Shown here: piece after piece, positions 32,979 to 41,439 of the stretch
Layout: each line of letters begins with the position of its first letter
Numbering within the stretch: position 1 is the first letter of the stretch
DNA from: Terriglobales bacterium
Lineage (GTDB): Bacteria > Acidobacteriota > Terriglobia > Terriglobales > Acidobacteriaceae
Direction of reading: 5' to 3'
DNA: 64,000 nt
Assembly: GCA_035764005.1 (NCBI GenBank)
Contig: DASTZZ010000025.1
Location: forward strand, 62,001-126,000
Position numbers and translations under genes: made by a program
Notes under the pieces: model-generated
The model's database searches: none
Told to the model about the DNA's origin: nothing
What the model saw: only the letters and a program-made list of their open reading frames with translations

Positions 32979-33478
32979 GTATTGTATTTTGTGCCGTCGA
33001 GGGCCGTGCCCTCGCTCTTGGTGTACACGTCGAAGACGTTCTGCCCACCCCATGAACTAGAGTCAGGATCGTCTTGATTCGAGCGCAATCCCCAATCTGA
33101 ATCGCCCGTCATTGGATCGACAGGAATGCGCCGCAGGAAGCGCAGCTTCTTACCCTGGACGTCCACACCATCAACCAGCGTTTGCAAATCTGGCGGGTAG
33201 CCGAGGCTGTCGAGTTTCGTTTGAAAGGCATTGCGGTCAGCAGCATCTTTGTATCGATCAATAGCGTCGCGCATCTCCCACAGATCGCGGCGGAGCTCAA
33301 TCTCTTTCTCGCGCTTGATGCGCACGCGCACAATGGGAACCGCTGCTGCGGCCATAATCCCGATGATCGTGAACGCCACGATCAACTCGACCAACGTGAG
33401 GCCGCGACAATTCCCGGTCCTTCTAGAGCGTACGACTGAATGCATATAAATATTGTCGCTCCAGAAGCTACTGAACAT
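32972..33478 (-). CDS. Pseudopilin (GspG-like), first
   Basis: Prepilin-type N-terminus with the cleavage site before LTLVELIVAFTIIGIMAAAAVP (leader ends RTGNCRG). The region after it (EKEIELRRDLWEMRDAIDRYKDAADRNAFQ) is close to the second pseudopilin, and the C-terminus is GTKYNTW. The start may be ATG 33478, which overlaps the secretin stop by 11 bases, or ATG 33445, which gives a shorter leader of 14 residues with GGAG 13 bases upstream. Pseudopilins form the piston or short pilus that pushes substrates through the secretin. Confidence 0.9.
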   Translation of the reverse strand: MFSSFWSDNIYMHSVVRSRRTGNCRGLTLVELIVAFTIIGIMAAAAVPIVRVRIKREKEIELRRDLWEMRDAIDRYKDAADRNAFQTKLDSLGYPPDLQTLVDGVDVQGKKLRFLRRIPVDPMTGDSDWGLRSNQDDPDSSSWGGQNVFDVYTKSEGTALDGTKYNTW

Positions 33479-35804
33479 TTACTGTCATTTGCGAGCCAAG
33501 TACCTGAATCGGCTGCTGCTGACTGTTGCGGGCACCCGGACGCGTAATACTGAGAACGGTGGGACCTTTATCTTTTGCAGTGAATGTGATGGTGAAAACG
33601 GTTCCCTGGCCGCTGACGCCGGCAGCTCCGGGCGGACGAGAAGCCGATACGACCAGCATTCCGCTATTCGGGTCATCACGCTGGACGAGGGCAACCGGCT
33701 GGCTGTCTTTGGTAAGGAAATCGCCGTTATCGATCTTCGCAACCGAGAGATGCTTCGGATCGTATGCAATCTGCACCGGGACAGCGGCGACGTCGGTTCC
33801 GCCTGTCATATTCACATTTACGCTGAACGTCGCGCCATTCGTTGTCGTGATCGAAGCGGGTTCAAAGCGCAGCGCTGCGGCCCCAGCCGAAGCCGGCTGC
33901 TCAGGCTGGGTTTGTGGCGGAGCCGGCACGGCCCCAGAGTTGGGTAAACCTTGGCTTTGAGGCTGCTGAGGTGTTGTCGCTGGCCGGGGTGATGCAGCCG
34001 GAGATTCACCTTGCGCGCCGCGCCCAGGGTGATTCGCAAACCTGAGTTCCACGTTGTTGGCGGTGCCAACGTCGATCGGTCGCAGGTTGAGATCACTGAC
34101 GTCCTGGTTTCGTACCAAATGCGGAATTAGCACAAACACAACTTCGTTCTGCAGATGGTCGACTTTTTCGCTGCCGAAAAGGTACTTGAGAATTGGAATT
34201 TGTCCTAAACCGGGAATGCCGCCATAGCTCTTCTGATCCTGATCCTCAAAAATCCCGCCGACGAGATTAACCTCGCCTTCGCGAAGGCGGATTTGATGAT
34301 CGATTTTGCGCTGGCTGATGACCGGCTGCGAGATACCTCCGATATCGACTGTGTTTGTTTGCGACGTGATATCCATGGTGACCTTTAGCGTAATGTCACC
34401 GTTCAGGTGAACGGTGGGTTGCAGGTCGATATTCACGCCCACGTCTAAGTAAGTGAACTGGGTGTTAACCAGCGGATTAATTCCCACACCGCCGATGCCG
34501 GGTTGAAACGAACCAGTTGCGATAGGAATTCGCGAGCCGATCCTCATTGAGGCCTTTTGACCGTCTGACGCTCGAATCTCAGGATTTTGCAAAAGCTTGG
34601 TATTGGAATCACTTAAAAGTGCGTTTAATTGCGCCTGCGGAACACTGACTGAAAAATTCGTGGCGTTCAGATTCTTAAAAGAGTTAAGTGTGAGGTTATT
34701 GGTGGGAGTAGCGGGAGTACCGTTCGTGTTGTTTCCGTTGTTGTTATTCGAGGTAGTAGTTTGACCTGGCGTCGTAAGTTGCACGCCAATCGGGCCATTC
34801 GCCAGAGGTGGACTGAATCCCAAGTTACGGATCTTTTCGCGCGAGACCTGCATCACTGCCACATCCACTACGACTTCTGCTCGGCTCTTATCTAGATCAC
34901 TGACCAGTTTCTCTGCCAATGCGACTTGATCTGGGGTTCCGCGCACGATGAGCGCGTTCTCTGCAGCGATCGGCTGTACTCGCGTGATATCCAGGATAGT
35001 TCGCAACGTGTTCGCAATATCCTGAAACTCGGTCTGGCTGGCTGCGTTGGTGAGATAGAAAGTCTTCACCACGCTTTGATCCAGGTCCTTGCGCTTCGTA
35101 GGCGTATTCGGAGCGACGAAGATCGTATTCGGGGTCACCGGACGCCAGAACGTATTTGACTGAATGGCGACCAGACTCAGCGCGTCCTGCAGCGTGACAT
35201 TGTTCAGTTCGAGCATAGGAAGCTGCCGGGACACGTAATCGGGATCGAACAGAACGTTGATCCCCGCCAGCTTGCCGATCGTCTGGTAAACGGTCTTGCT
35301 GTCATTGGCTATGCGGAGCGTGATTGCCTGGTCATTGATGGGTGCCAGCGTGACCGGTCCCTGCGCTTGCTCAATTCGCTGACGGAGAATGTCGGCGCGA
35401 TCAGGCGGCTTCGGCTCACTGCTGCCCGGGTTGGCAGCATTCATCATTTCCTTCGTCCGCGCGATCTCCTGTTGCGCTATAAAGCTCGAAGGATCGATCT
35501 GGAACGCCGTCTGGAATTCCTGCAGAGCCTTTTCGAGATTACCGGCATCGCGCAGCCGCTGGCCTTGCTTCACGTGAACGGCCGCAGCCTCGAAGCGCAT
35601 ACGCTCGTACGAAGCGCGATAGCGCAAGTCGGTCGGCTTTTTTTCGTAAGCGGCTTTGAAATCTTCGTAGGCTTCGAGATAATTCTGCCGCGCTTCGGCG
35701 TTCTGGCCCTTCTTGAAAAGCGTCTTGGCGGAATCGTCGGCGAATGCGGGAACCACTAAGGCGAGTGACAACAGCACCGCTGTACTTCGGGTGGGAATTC
35801 TCAA
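33468..35804 (-). CDS. Secretin (PilQ/GspD type) with TPR front and cohesin-like C-terminus
   Basis: The start chosen is TTG 35804: AAGGAG lies 5 bases upstream and the product then begins with a clean signal peptide (MRIPTRSTAVLLSLALVVPA). The longer frame to 36182 overlaps smpB and is rejected. Order of parts in the 778 aa: TPR-like repeats (about 25-125), secretin N domains (LRIANDSKTVYQTIGKLAGINVLFD; VRGTPDQVALAEKLVSDLDKSRAEVVVDV), the secretin barrel (RIGSRIPIATGSFQPG to VFVLIPHLVRN), and a Pro/Gln linker. The last domain is a cohesin-like beta sandwich (ALRFEPASITTTNGATFSVNV to the end). Secretins form the outer-membrane pore of type II secretion or type IV pili. The terminal cohesin domain would face the outside or the periplasmic exit and is unusual. 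Confidence 0.9.
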   Translation of the reverse strand: MRIPTRSTAVLLSLALVVPAFADDSAKTLFKKGQNAEARQNYLEAYEDFKAAYEKKPTDLRYRASYERMRFEAAAVHVKQGQRLRDAGNLEKALQEFQTAFQIDPSSFIAQQEIARTKEMMNAANPGSSEPKPPDRADILRQRIEQAQGPVTLAPINDQAITLRIANDSKTVYQTIGKLAGINVLFDPDYVSRQLPMLELNNVTLQDALSLVAIQSNTFWRPVTPNTIFVAPNTPTKRKDLDQSVVKTFYLTNAASQTEFQDIANTLRTILDITRVQPIAAENALIVRGTPDQVALAEKLVSDLDKSRAEVVVDVAVMQVSREKIRNLGFSPPLANGPIGVQLTTPGQTTTSNNNNGNNTNGTPATPTNNLTLNSFKNLNATNFSVSVPQAQLNALLSDSNTKLLQNPEIRASDGQKASMRIGSRIPIATGSFQPGIGGVGINPLVNTQFTYLDVGVNIDLQPTVHLNGDITLKVTMDITSQTNTVDIGGISQPVISQRKIDHQIRLREGEVNLVGGIFEDQDQKSYGGIPGLGQIPILKYLFGSEKVDHLQNEVVFVLIPHLVRNQDVSDLNLRPIDVGTANNVELRFANHPGRGAQGESPAASPRPATTPQQPQSQGLPNSGAVPAPPQTQPEQPASAGAAALRFEPASITTTNGATFSVNVNMTGGTDVAAVPVQIAYDPKHLSVAKIDNGDFLTKDSQPVALVQRDDPNSGMLVVSASRPPGAAGVSGQGTVFTITFTAKDKGPTVLSITRPGARNSQQQPIQVLGSQMTVNVQ

Positions 35805-36074
35805 ACCAGCTCCTTCGAGCCCTGTCCGCCGGAGATTCGCCGGCGGCAGGTTTGTCTTAGGCGGCAAAGCAGCGCGAACTTCGTTCCGATCAGACTGCTC
35901 CGGCATAAGCGGATCGGGATGCCGCTCCCGGAATCTCCGCAAGTCGCTGTTACATAACATCTTTTGCCAGTTGCGGAATTGCCGATTATAGCATCTGAAC
36001 GCGGGCTGCCTTTTCGCTTGCACCAATTCTTGCATGGTACGATTTGAATTTGTCCGCAATGGGGATTTACCGCT

Positions 36075-36599
36075 ATGGCTCGGCCCACCGTCCAAACCAA
36101 ACCCGACAAGCCGAAGAATGTGAAACGCGATCCAGTGGCTTCGGGAGAGCGGGACGCGGCGGTCAATCGGGCAGCCTCGCACAACTACTTTCTGCTGGAA
36201 AAATACGAGGCGGGAGTCCAGCTTCGAGGTACCGAAGTGAAGTCAATCCGGGCAGGGCAAGTCCAACTTAAGGACGCCTATGGACTGGTGAAAGACGGCG
36301 AAGCCTGGCTGCTGAATGCCCATATTGGGCCCTACGAACATGGCAACATCTTCAACCACGAGCCGACGCGCACCCGCAAGCTTTTGCTGCACCGCGAAGA
36401 AATCAGGAAATTAATCGGAAAGACGCAGCAAAAGGGTTTAACGCTCATCCCAACTCGTGTCTATTTCCGAAATGGGAGAGCGAAGTGCGAACTCGCTCTC
36501 GCGCGTGGCAAGCAGGATTGGGACAAGCGAGAGACCGAACGGCGTCGAACGGCGGATAAGGAAGCACGAGAAGCAATTGCGCGCAGTCGCCGCCCTTAA
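36075..36599 (+). CDS. smpB: SsrA-binding protein SmpB
   Basis: SmpB binds tmRNA and brings it to stalled ribosomes for trans-translation. The 174-aa protein has the conserved ASHNYFLLEKYEAGVQLRGTEVKSIRAG, the HIGPYEHGNIFNHEPTRTRKLLLHREEI region and the basic C-terminal tail (GKQDWDKRETERRRTADKEAREAIARSRR), which enters the mRNA channel. An N-terminal lysine/proline-rich extension of about 30 residues precedes the core. The tmRNA gene ssrA is not seen in the window. Confidence 0.97.
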   Translation: MARPTVQTKPDKPKNVKRDPVASGERDAAVNRAASHNYFLLEKYEAGVQLRGTEVKSIRAGQVQLKDAYGLVKDGEAWLLNAHIGPYEHGNIFNHEPTRTRKLLLHREEIRKLIGKTQQKGLTLIPTRVYFRNGRAKCELALARGKQDWDKRETERRRTADKEAREAIARSRRP

Positions 36600-36613
36600 A
36601 AGGGCAACAGCGT

Positions 36614-36697
36614 TTCGAGTTTCAGGTTTCGAGTTTCGGCAAAGCCAGCTGCAACGTGAATGGTCGGCAAAGGCTTTGCCGAAACCTGAAACTCGAA
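36614..36697. terminator. Nested inverted repeat between smpB and pepA, probable terminator
   Basis: Outer arms TTCGAGTTTCAGGTTTCG (36614-36631) and its exact complement (36680-36697) pair over 18 bp. A second pair, GTTTCGGCAAAGCC (36633-36646) with GGCTTTGCCGAAAC (36672-36685), overlaps the outer right arm, so the two hairpins compete. Followed by CTTTTCC on the plus strand. It may be a repeat element doubling as a terminator. Confidence 0.6.
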
Positions 36698-36752
36698 GCT
36701 TTTCCTGCATTTCGTGACTCCGTGGTGAAAACGCATTTATAAAAGGGAAAAA

Positions 36753-38264
36753 ATGAAGATTGATCTAGTCATCAAGAACGCTGCTGAAGTCGAAACTGAA
36801 TGCCTCGTAGTTCCCGTTGTCGATAAAGGAGAGAAGGACAAAGCCGTAGCCTCGCTGCTGACGGCAGAAAAACCGCTGCAGGATGCCGCGCAGGAGCTGG
36901 TCACCTCTGGCGAGATCGGAGGCAAGCCGCTGGAGATGGCACTGCTCTATCGCCCGATGGGGGTGAAAGCCAAGCGTGTGCTCCTCATCGGCGGAGGCAA
37001 AGAGGGAAAATTCAGTCCCAACGATCTACGCAAAATCTCCGGAGCTGCCGCGCGGTATCTGAAGCCGAAAAACATTCGCCATCTCGCTATTGCTCTTCCG
37101 TCCAACGTTCACTTCCATGCCGACAACGCGGTTCGCGCTGCGGTGATTGGAGCGTGTATCGGCGACTTCGATCCTGATGTCTACAAGAGCGATCGCAAAG
37201 ATCAGCGACTGGAATCGCTATCGATCGTCGCGCCTCCCGGCAGCGATGAAAAGCTCCTGCGCTCAGCACTGAACGAAGGACGAATCATCGGAGAATCACA
37301 GAACTTCGCGCGTGAGCTGGTCAATGAGCCGGGCAATCGCCTCACTCCAACTATCCTGGCAGAGCGCGCAAAGAAGATGTGCGCCGAAAACGGATTGGAA
37401 TGCGAGGTCCTCGGTCCGAATGAAATAAAAGCCCTGAAGATGGGCGCCTTCTGGAGCGTCGCGCAAGGCTCGGACGAGCCTCCGGCGATGATCATCGTGA
37501 AGTACTCGCCTGCTGGAGCGCCGGCGCAGCCCGTTTTGGGACTTGTGGGCAAAGCGATCACTTTCGACACCGGTGGCATTTCCATCAAACCCGCGGATGG
37601 CATGGAGAAAATGAAGTACGACATGGCCGGCGGCGCAGCCATGCTCGGCGCCATGCGGGCAATCGCGCAACTTAAGCCCAAAGTCAAAGTGAATGCCGTG
37701 ATCTGCGCATCGGAAAACATGCCTTCCGGCAAGGCGCAGAAACCGGGCGACGTGCAGATCGCGATGTCAGGCAAGTCCATCGAGATCATTAACACCGATG
37801 CCGAGGGCCGCCTCGTCCTCGCCGATGGTCTCACGTACGCACGTACCAAATTGGGATGCACGCACCTGATCGATGCCGCAACTTTGACCGGCGCATGTGT
37901 GGTAGCGCTCGGCATGGTCAACGCTGGCGTGTTTGCGAACGACGATGCGCTCTACGAGCGCTTCCACAAGGCGCTGCATCAGGCCGGCGAGAAGATGTGG
38001 CGCTTACCGGTCGATGACGAGTACCGTGACATGATTAAGTCCGGCATCGCCGACATCATGAATAGCGGTGGACGCTACGGCGGGGCCGTGACGGCAGCCA
38101 TGTTCCTCAAGGAATTTGTCGAAGACAAGCCCTGGATTCACCTCGACATTGCGGGCACAGCCTGGGTCGACGAGGCCAAACCCTTCATCGCGAAAGGACC
38201 GTCAGGAATCGCGGTGCGGAGTCTGATCGAATTCGTGCGCAGCTTCGAAACGCACCCTGCTTAA
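36753..38264 (+). CDS. pepA: Cytosol (leucyl) aminopeptidase PepA, M17
   Basis: 503 aa, the usual length for M17. The N-terminal macro-like domain (to about 170) is followed by the catalytic domain with VGKAITFDTGGISIKPADGM (K and D metal ligands), MKYDMAGGAAMLGAM, and the family signature NTDAEGRLVLADGLTYA. It cleaves N-terminal leucine and other residues with two metal ions in a cytoplasmic hexamer. The gene follows smpB after an inverted repeat, suggesting its own promoter. Confidence 0.97.
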   Translation: MKIDLVIKNAAEVETECLVVPVVDKGEKDKAVASLLTAEKPLQDAAQELVTSGEIGGKPLEMALLYRPMGVKAKRVLLIGGGKEGKFSPNDLRKISGAAARYLKPKNIRHLAIALPSNVHFHADNAVRAAVIGACIGDFDPDVYKSDRKDQRLESLSIVAPPGSDEKLLRSALNEGRIIGESQNFARELVNEPGNRLTPTILAERAKKMCAENGLECEVLGPNEIKALKMGAFWSVAQGSDEPPAMIIVKYSPAGAPAQPVLGLVGKAITFDTGGISIKPADGMEKMKYDMAGGAAMLGAMRAIAQLKPKVKVNAVICASENMPSGKAQKPGDVQIAMSGKSIEIINTDAEGRLVLADGLTYARTKLGCTHLIDAATLTGACVVALGMVNAGVFANDDALYERFHKALHQAGEKMWRLPVDDEYRDMIKSGIADIMNSGGRYGGAVTAAMFLKEFVEDKPWIHLDIAGTAWVDEAKPFIAKGPSGIAVRSLIEFVRSFETHPA

Positions 38265-38270
38265 CGTCCT

Positions 38271-38540
38271 TTTCACCACGGAGACACGGAGTCACGGAGA
38301 AAGCCTTTTCATTTTGTCATTCCGAACCTCCTGCTGGCGGTGGTGAGGAATCCCTATTGGCTTTCGCGAGCGCTGTTTGAGTTTGTATTGTCCCAGCCTT
38401 CAATGCCTTTTAGAGTCCTGCGCGAGAGTTCATCGCGACCTCTGCTTTTGTAGTCGTCGATAGAGATTCCTCGCCGCAGAATCGGCGCTCGGAATGACAA
38501 ACGAATACCGCCCCCGTGCCTCCGTGTCTCCGTGGTGAAA
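38271..38540. repeat. Triply nested palindromic element, CACCACGGAGACACGGAG family (270 bp)
   Basis: Perfect 21-bp terminal inverted repeats (38271-38291 and 38520-38540) enclose a 13-bp perfect pair TTTGTCATTCCGA / TCGGAATGACAAA (38313-38325 and 38489-38501). A further pair GAGGAATC / GATTCCTC lies inside. The centre is non-coding. The whole gap from pepA to the tRNA (38265-38597) is this element plus about 57 bases in which nothing else is seen. Confidence 0.85.
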
Positions 38541-38597
38541 CCGCTCCGAGCTGCTGGAGAAGCTCTGCTATACTGTGAACGGCCTCGCCACCAGTGT

Positions 38598-38682
38598 GCG
38601 GAAGTGGTGAAATTGGCAGACACACCATCTTGAGGGGGTGGCGCCGAAAGGCATGGGGGTTCAAGTCCCCCCTTCCGCACCA
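38598..38682 (+). tRNA. tRNA-Leu (anticodon GAG)
   Basis: Class II tRNA, 85 bases with the CCA end encoded. The acceptor GCGGAAG pairs with CTTCCGC. The D-arm is GGTGAAATTGGCAGACACA and the anticodon stem is CCATC/GGGTGG-type with GAG at 38632-38634. A variable arm GCGCCGAAAGGCAT and a T-arm GGGGGTTCAAGTCCCCCC complete the cloverleaf. The GAG anticodon reads CUC/CUU leucine codons. Confidence 0.96.
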
Positions 38683-38777
38683 TAGATTTTGCCCCGCCTT
38701 CGCAGCATCCAGTCTTTCCAGCCCGTTGAAGCTGATGGACTTACGCCTGCAGGGCCCCGAAAGGTAACTCGCTCGCA

Positions 38778-39122
38778 ATGATGTATCTGATTCTGGCTAT
38801 TCACATTGTCGTTTGCTTCTTCATCGTCATCGTCGTCCTGCTGCAGAGCGGCCAGAGTGGCGACGTGGCCGCAGCTTTCGGCGGCATGGGATCGCAGACG
38901 GCCTTCGGCCCGCGTTCGTCGGCCAATGTTCTGACGAAGGCAACCACGTGGTCCGCAGTGATCTTCATGATCACCTCGATCGTTTTGTCGGTGATGATGA
39001 GCCGTCGTCACACTGGTTCGGTGCTGGAGAACACGAAACCAACGAAGCAGACGACCGCTCCGGCGCAGCCCGGCGCGCAGTCCAAAGGCTCGAACAGCGA
39101 GCCTCAGCCAGTCACGCGGTAA
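38778..39122 (+). CDS. secG: Preprotein translocase subunit SecG
   Basis: SecG assists SecYE in protein export. Two membrane helices are visible (LILAIHIVVCFFIVIVVLLQ and WSAVIFMITSIVLSVMM), with the conserved loop LLQSGQSGDVAAAFGGMGSQTAFGPR between them. A hydrophilic tail of about 35 residues rich in T, P, Q and S extends past the second helix, as in other Acidobacteria and proteobacteria. ATG 38778 and the overlapping ATG 38781 are both possible starts. Confidence 0.95.
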   Translation: MMYLILAIHIVVCFFIVIVVLLQSGQSGDVAAAFGGMGSQTAFGPRSSANVLTKATTWSAVIFMITSIVLSVMMSRRHTGSVLENTKPTKQTTAPAQPGAQSKGSNSEPQPVTR

Positions 39123-39130
39123 GTATCGGC

Positions 39131-39141
39131 GTCAGTACCGT
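39131..39141. repeat. REP fragment downstream of secG
   Basis: GTCAGTACCGT matches the first 11 bases of the REP found at 12987-13022, but the rest has diverged. It lies in the 34-base gap before the MBL gene. At 11 bases, a chance match is possible. Confidence 0.35.
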
Positions 39142-39156
39142 GCGTAGGTACAAGCC

Positions 39157-39789
39157 TTGATCCACGAGATTTTCCCCGTTGGCCTTCTCGGCTGTAACTG
39201 CTCGGTGATCGGTGACGAGAGCACACGCGAAGCGCTTGTGATCGATCCCGGCGACGAGATTGAGCGGATCCTCGCCGTCCTCAATAAGCACCAGCTCAAG
39301 CTCAAGCAGATCATCGTCACTCATGCGCACATCGACCACGTCGGCGGGGCAATGAAGCTGAAGCAGGCCACGGGCGCCCCGATTTTGCTCAACAAGAACG
39401 ATTACGCGCTGCTGAAGATGTTGGATATGCAAGCAGCCTGGATTGGAACGAAACCTCCCGGCGCTGTCGAAATCGATCAGAGTGTCGGGGATCATGATTC
39501 GGTTCAGTGCGGGAAGCTCCAGGCAGTCGCAATGCACACGCCGGGTCATACGGAAGGAAGTATCTGTATCTACTTCCCTGTGGAGCAAAAGCTCATAGCC
39601 GGCGACACTCTGTTTGCGGGCAGCATTGGAAGAACTGACCTGCCCGGCGGCTCCTTCAATAAGATCATCACTTCTCTGCACGATCGCGTGCTCGCGCTGC
39701 CAGACGAAACGGTGGTCGTCCCAGGTCACGGTCCGCTCACAACGATTGGGGAAGAGCGGCAGAGCAATCCGTTTCTGGTGAAGCGCTAG
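39157..39789 (+). CDS. Metallo-beta-lactamase-fold hydrolase (glyoxalase II-like)
   Basis: 210 aa, with the dimetal signature THAHIDHVGG (HxHxDH), MHTPGHTEGSICIYF (third His) and LIAGDTLFAGSIGRTDLPGG (bridging Asp), and a final HGP. This is the short MBL form, often a hydroxyacylglutathione hydrolase-like or persulfide-dioxygenase-like enzyme; the substrate is unknown. It starts at TTG 39157. Its end overlaps the convergent aminotransferase gene by 4 bases. Confidence 0.9.
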   Translation: MIHEIFPVGLLGCNCSVIGDESTREALVIDPGDEIERILAVLNKHQLKLKQIIVTHAHIDHVGGAMKLKQATGAPILLNKNDYALLKMLDMQAAWIGTKPPGAVEIDQSVGDHDSVQCGKLQAVAMHTPGHTEGSICIYFPVEQKLIAGDTLFAGSIGRTDLPGGSFNKIITSLHDRVLALPDETVVVPGHGPLTTIGEERQSNPFLVKR

Positions 39790-40970
39790 GCCGAATCAGA
39801 GCCGATTCTTTTCAGAACCGCCTGCAGGCCTTCCGCGAATACAGCATTGGGCGTAATGAGACTTAGAACCAGATATCCATCGCTCTGGAAGTCATAGAAA
39901 TGACCTGGATGCACAACAACTCCTGACTTCTCGATAAGTTCAATTGCGAGTTCTTCATCGGATTGGCGGACAGGTACGCGGAGCACGACGTACCATCCGC
40001 CTTCGACTCGTAAGCGCTGGATTTCAGGGCAGGTCTGCAACTGGTCATCGACAAATTCCAAATTGGAACGGACTCTTTTCGTAAGCTGCGGTTGTACCTT
40101 CGTTCTCTGATGCAGCAAGGCAGGAATTGCATGCTGCACGGGCGCGTTTTGGGAAAGATAAGTGTCCGCAATTACCTCAAGACGCTGGTGCGCCTCTCGG
40201 CGCAGCTCTTCAGGACCGCTGAGAACCATCCAGGCAACCTTCATCTGCGGAAGGCAGGAGATTTTCGATAGTCCACTGAGCGCAAACGAAAGGCACTCTC
40301 GTGAAATAGCAGCGCTCATTTCCGCTTCAGCCTCTACTTCGTAGTCAAGAAACACCTCGTCGGAAATGAGCGCCAAGTCTCGTGCAGCGCAGAAAGCCTG
40401 CAACTGACGAAGCTCCGGGTTGTGTACGAATGATCCAGTGGGATTGTTGGGATTTACGATGAGGATCGCGCGAGTTCGCTCGGTTACTGCGCCCGGCAGT
40501 CCACCGATATCGATCTGCCAACCGTGATCGTAAAAAAGGTCGTAGCGGCGAAGCCTTACGTCTTGAATGTCTGCAAGAAAATCGAAGAGCGGGTAGCTCG
40601 GGCGCGGAACCAGGACTTCATCACCGGGATCGCATAGCAGCCGAAATAGGTACGAGTACGCTTCACTTGTACTGGTGGTCAGGAAAATCTGCTCCGGTGA
40701 AACCTGATCCTCCTGCCGAATTGCGTTCGCTTTGCAGTACTCGGCGACGGCGCGACGAGCTGACAGAAGCCCCTGCGGTTGAGGATCATAGGTGAGCGAC
40801 TCAACGCGATGAAGTGAGTTCATTATGGACGCAGAATCAAATTCGAATCCGCACTCGGTGGGATTGGAAATCGTCAGATCGAGCAGCTTAGTTCCACGTG
40901 CGCGAGCTGTCGTGAGAGCCCGAGAGAAGCGGTTCTGGCCCAGTTCCCATTCCGTTCTTCGCGCGAACAT
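39786..40970 (-). CDS. PLP-dependent class I/II aminotransferase
   Basis: 394 aa, fold type I. Features: NPTECGFEF and SARRAVAEYC near the N-terminus, YLFRLLCDPGDEVLVPRPSYPLFDFLA, ILIVNPNNPTGSFV (PLP-binding Asn), and SDEVFLDYE (PLP-pairing Asp). FALSGLSKISCLPQMKVAW holds the Schiff-base lysine. It transfers amino groups between an amino acid and a 2-oxo acid; an alanine- or aspartate-type substrate is likely but not shown. The start codon lies 3 bases from the divergent TfoX-like gene. Confidence 0.92.
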   Translation of the reverse strand: MFARRTEWELGQNRFSRALTTARARGTKLLDLTISNPTECGFEFDSASIMNSLHRVESLTYDPQPQGLLSARRAVAEYCKANAIRQEDQVSPEQIFLTTSTSEAYSYLFRLLCDPGDEVLVPRPSYPLFDFLADIQDVRLRRYDLFYDHGWQIDIGGLPGAVTERTRAILIVNPNNPTGSFVHNPELRQLQAFCAARDLALISDEVFLDYEVEAEAEMSAAISRECLSFALSGLSKISCLPQMKVAWMVLSGPEELRREAHQRLEVIADTYLSQNAPVQHAIPALLHQRTKVQPQLTKRVRSNLEFVDDQLQTCPEIQRLRVEGGWYVVLRVPVRQSDEELAIELIEKSGVVVHPGHFYDFQSDGYLVLSLITPNAVFAEGLQAVLKRIGSDSA

Positions 40971-40996
40971 GGATGTTCAATGTAACATCTGAGGTC

Positions 40997-41368
40997 ATGA
41001 CTCGGTCACGCCAGCCGCGCAAGCAACAGGGAGCGAAGAATGGGCAGCAGCCAATCGATTCAAGCTTCGCTCCGGTGGTGAATGCCTTCTCCCGCCGCCG
41101 CGATGTAACTTACGGCAAGTTGATGTCTTCTTATGGATTAAAGGTGAACGGCAAAATCTTCGCTATGTTTGGGCGCGGTAAGTTCGTTGCCAAACTCCCA
41201 AAGAGCAGGGTCGACGAACTCGTAACCCAAGGTAGAGGAGAACGCTTCGATCCCGGCCATGGGCGCCTCATGAAGGAGTGGATTGCAATCGATTCAGAGC
41301 CGGGACGCTGGACGCACTTGGCAGAAGAAGCATACGAGTTCGTCAAGAAGACTGTCTCCACAACTTAA
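40997..41368 (+). CDS. TfoX N-terminal-domain-like small protein
   Basis: About 123 aa from ATG 40997 (an ATG at 40973 would add 8 residues). After a basic, disordered start, the core GKLMSSYGLKVNGKIFAMFGRGKFVAKLPKSRVDELVTQGRGERFDPGHG resembles the TfoX N-terminal fold: surface strand 'KvFaMf..GkfVaKL', then a loop with FDP. The ending WTHLAEEAYEFVKK also fits. TfoX-type domains occur in competence regulators and in many small proteins of unknown role. It is divergent from the aminotransferase. Function not assignable. Confidence 0.65.
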   Translation: MTRSRQPRKQQGAKNGQQPIDSSFAPVVNAFSRRRDVTYGKLMSSYGLKVNGKIFAMFGRGKFVAKLPKSRVDELVTQGRGERFDPGHGRLMKEWIAIDSEPGRWTHLAEEAYEFVKKTVSTT

Positions 41369-41439
41369 CGGGTGCGACTGCGCAAAAGTAACGGAGAGCC
41401 AACCAGAGGATCTGATTCGCTCTCTCTTGATGCTGGGAA

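Noticed and set aside
35805-36182. N-terminal extension of the secretin
   Set aside because: It overlaps smpB, has shadow composition and would bury the signal peptide; TTG 35804 has a strong ribosome binding site.
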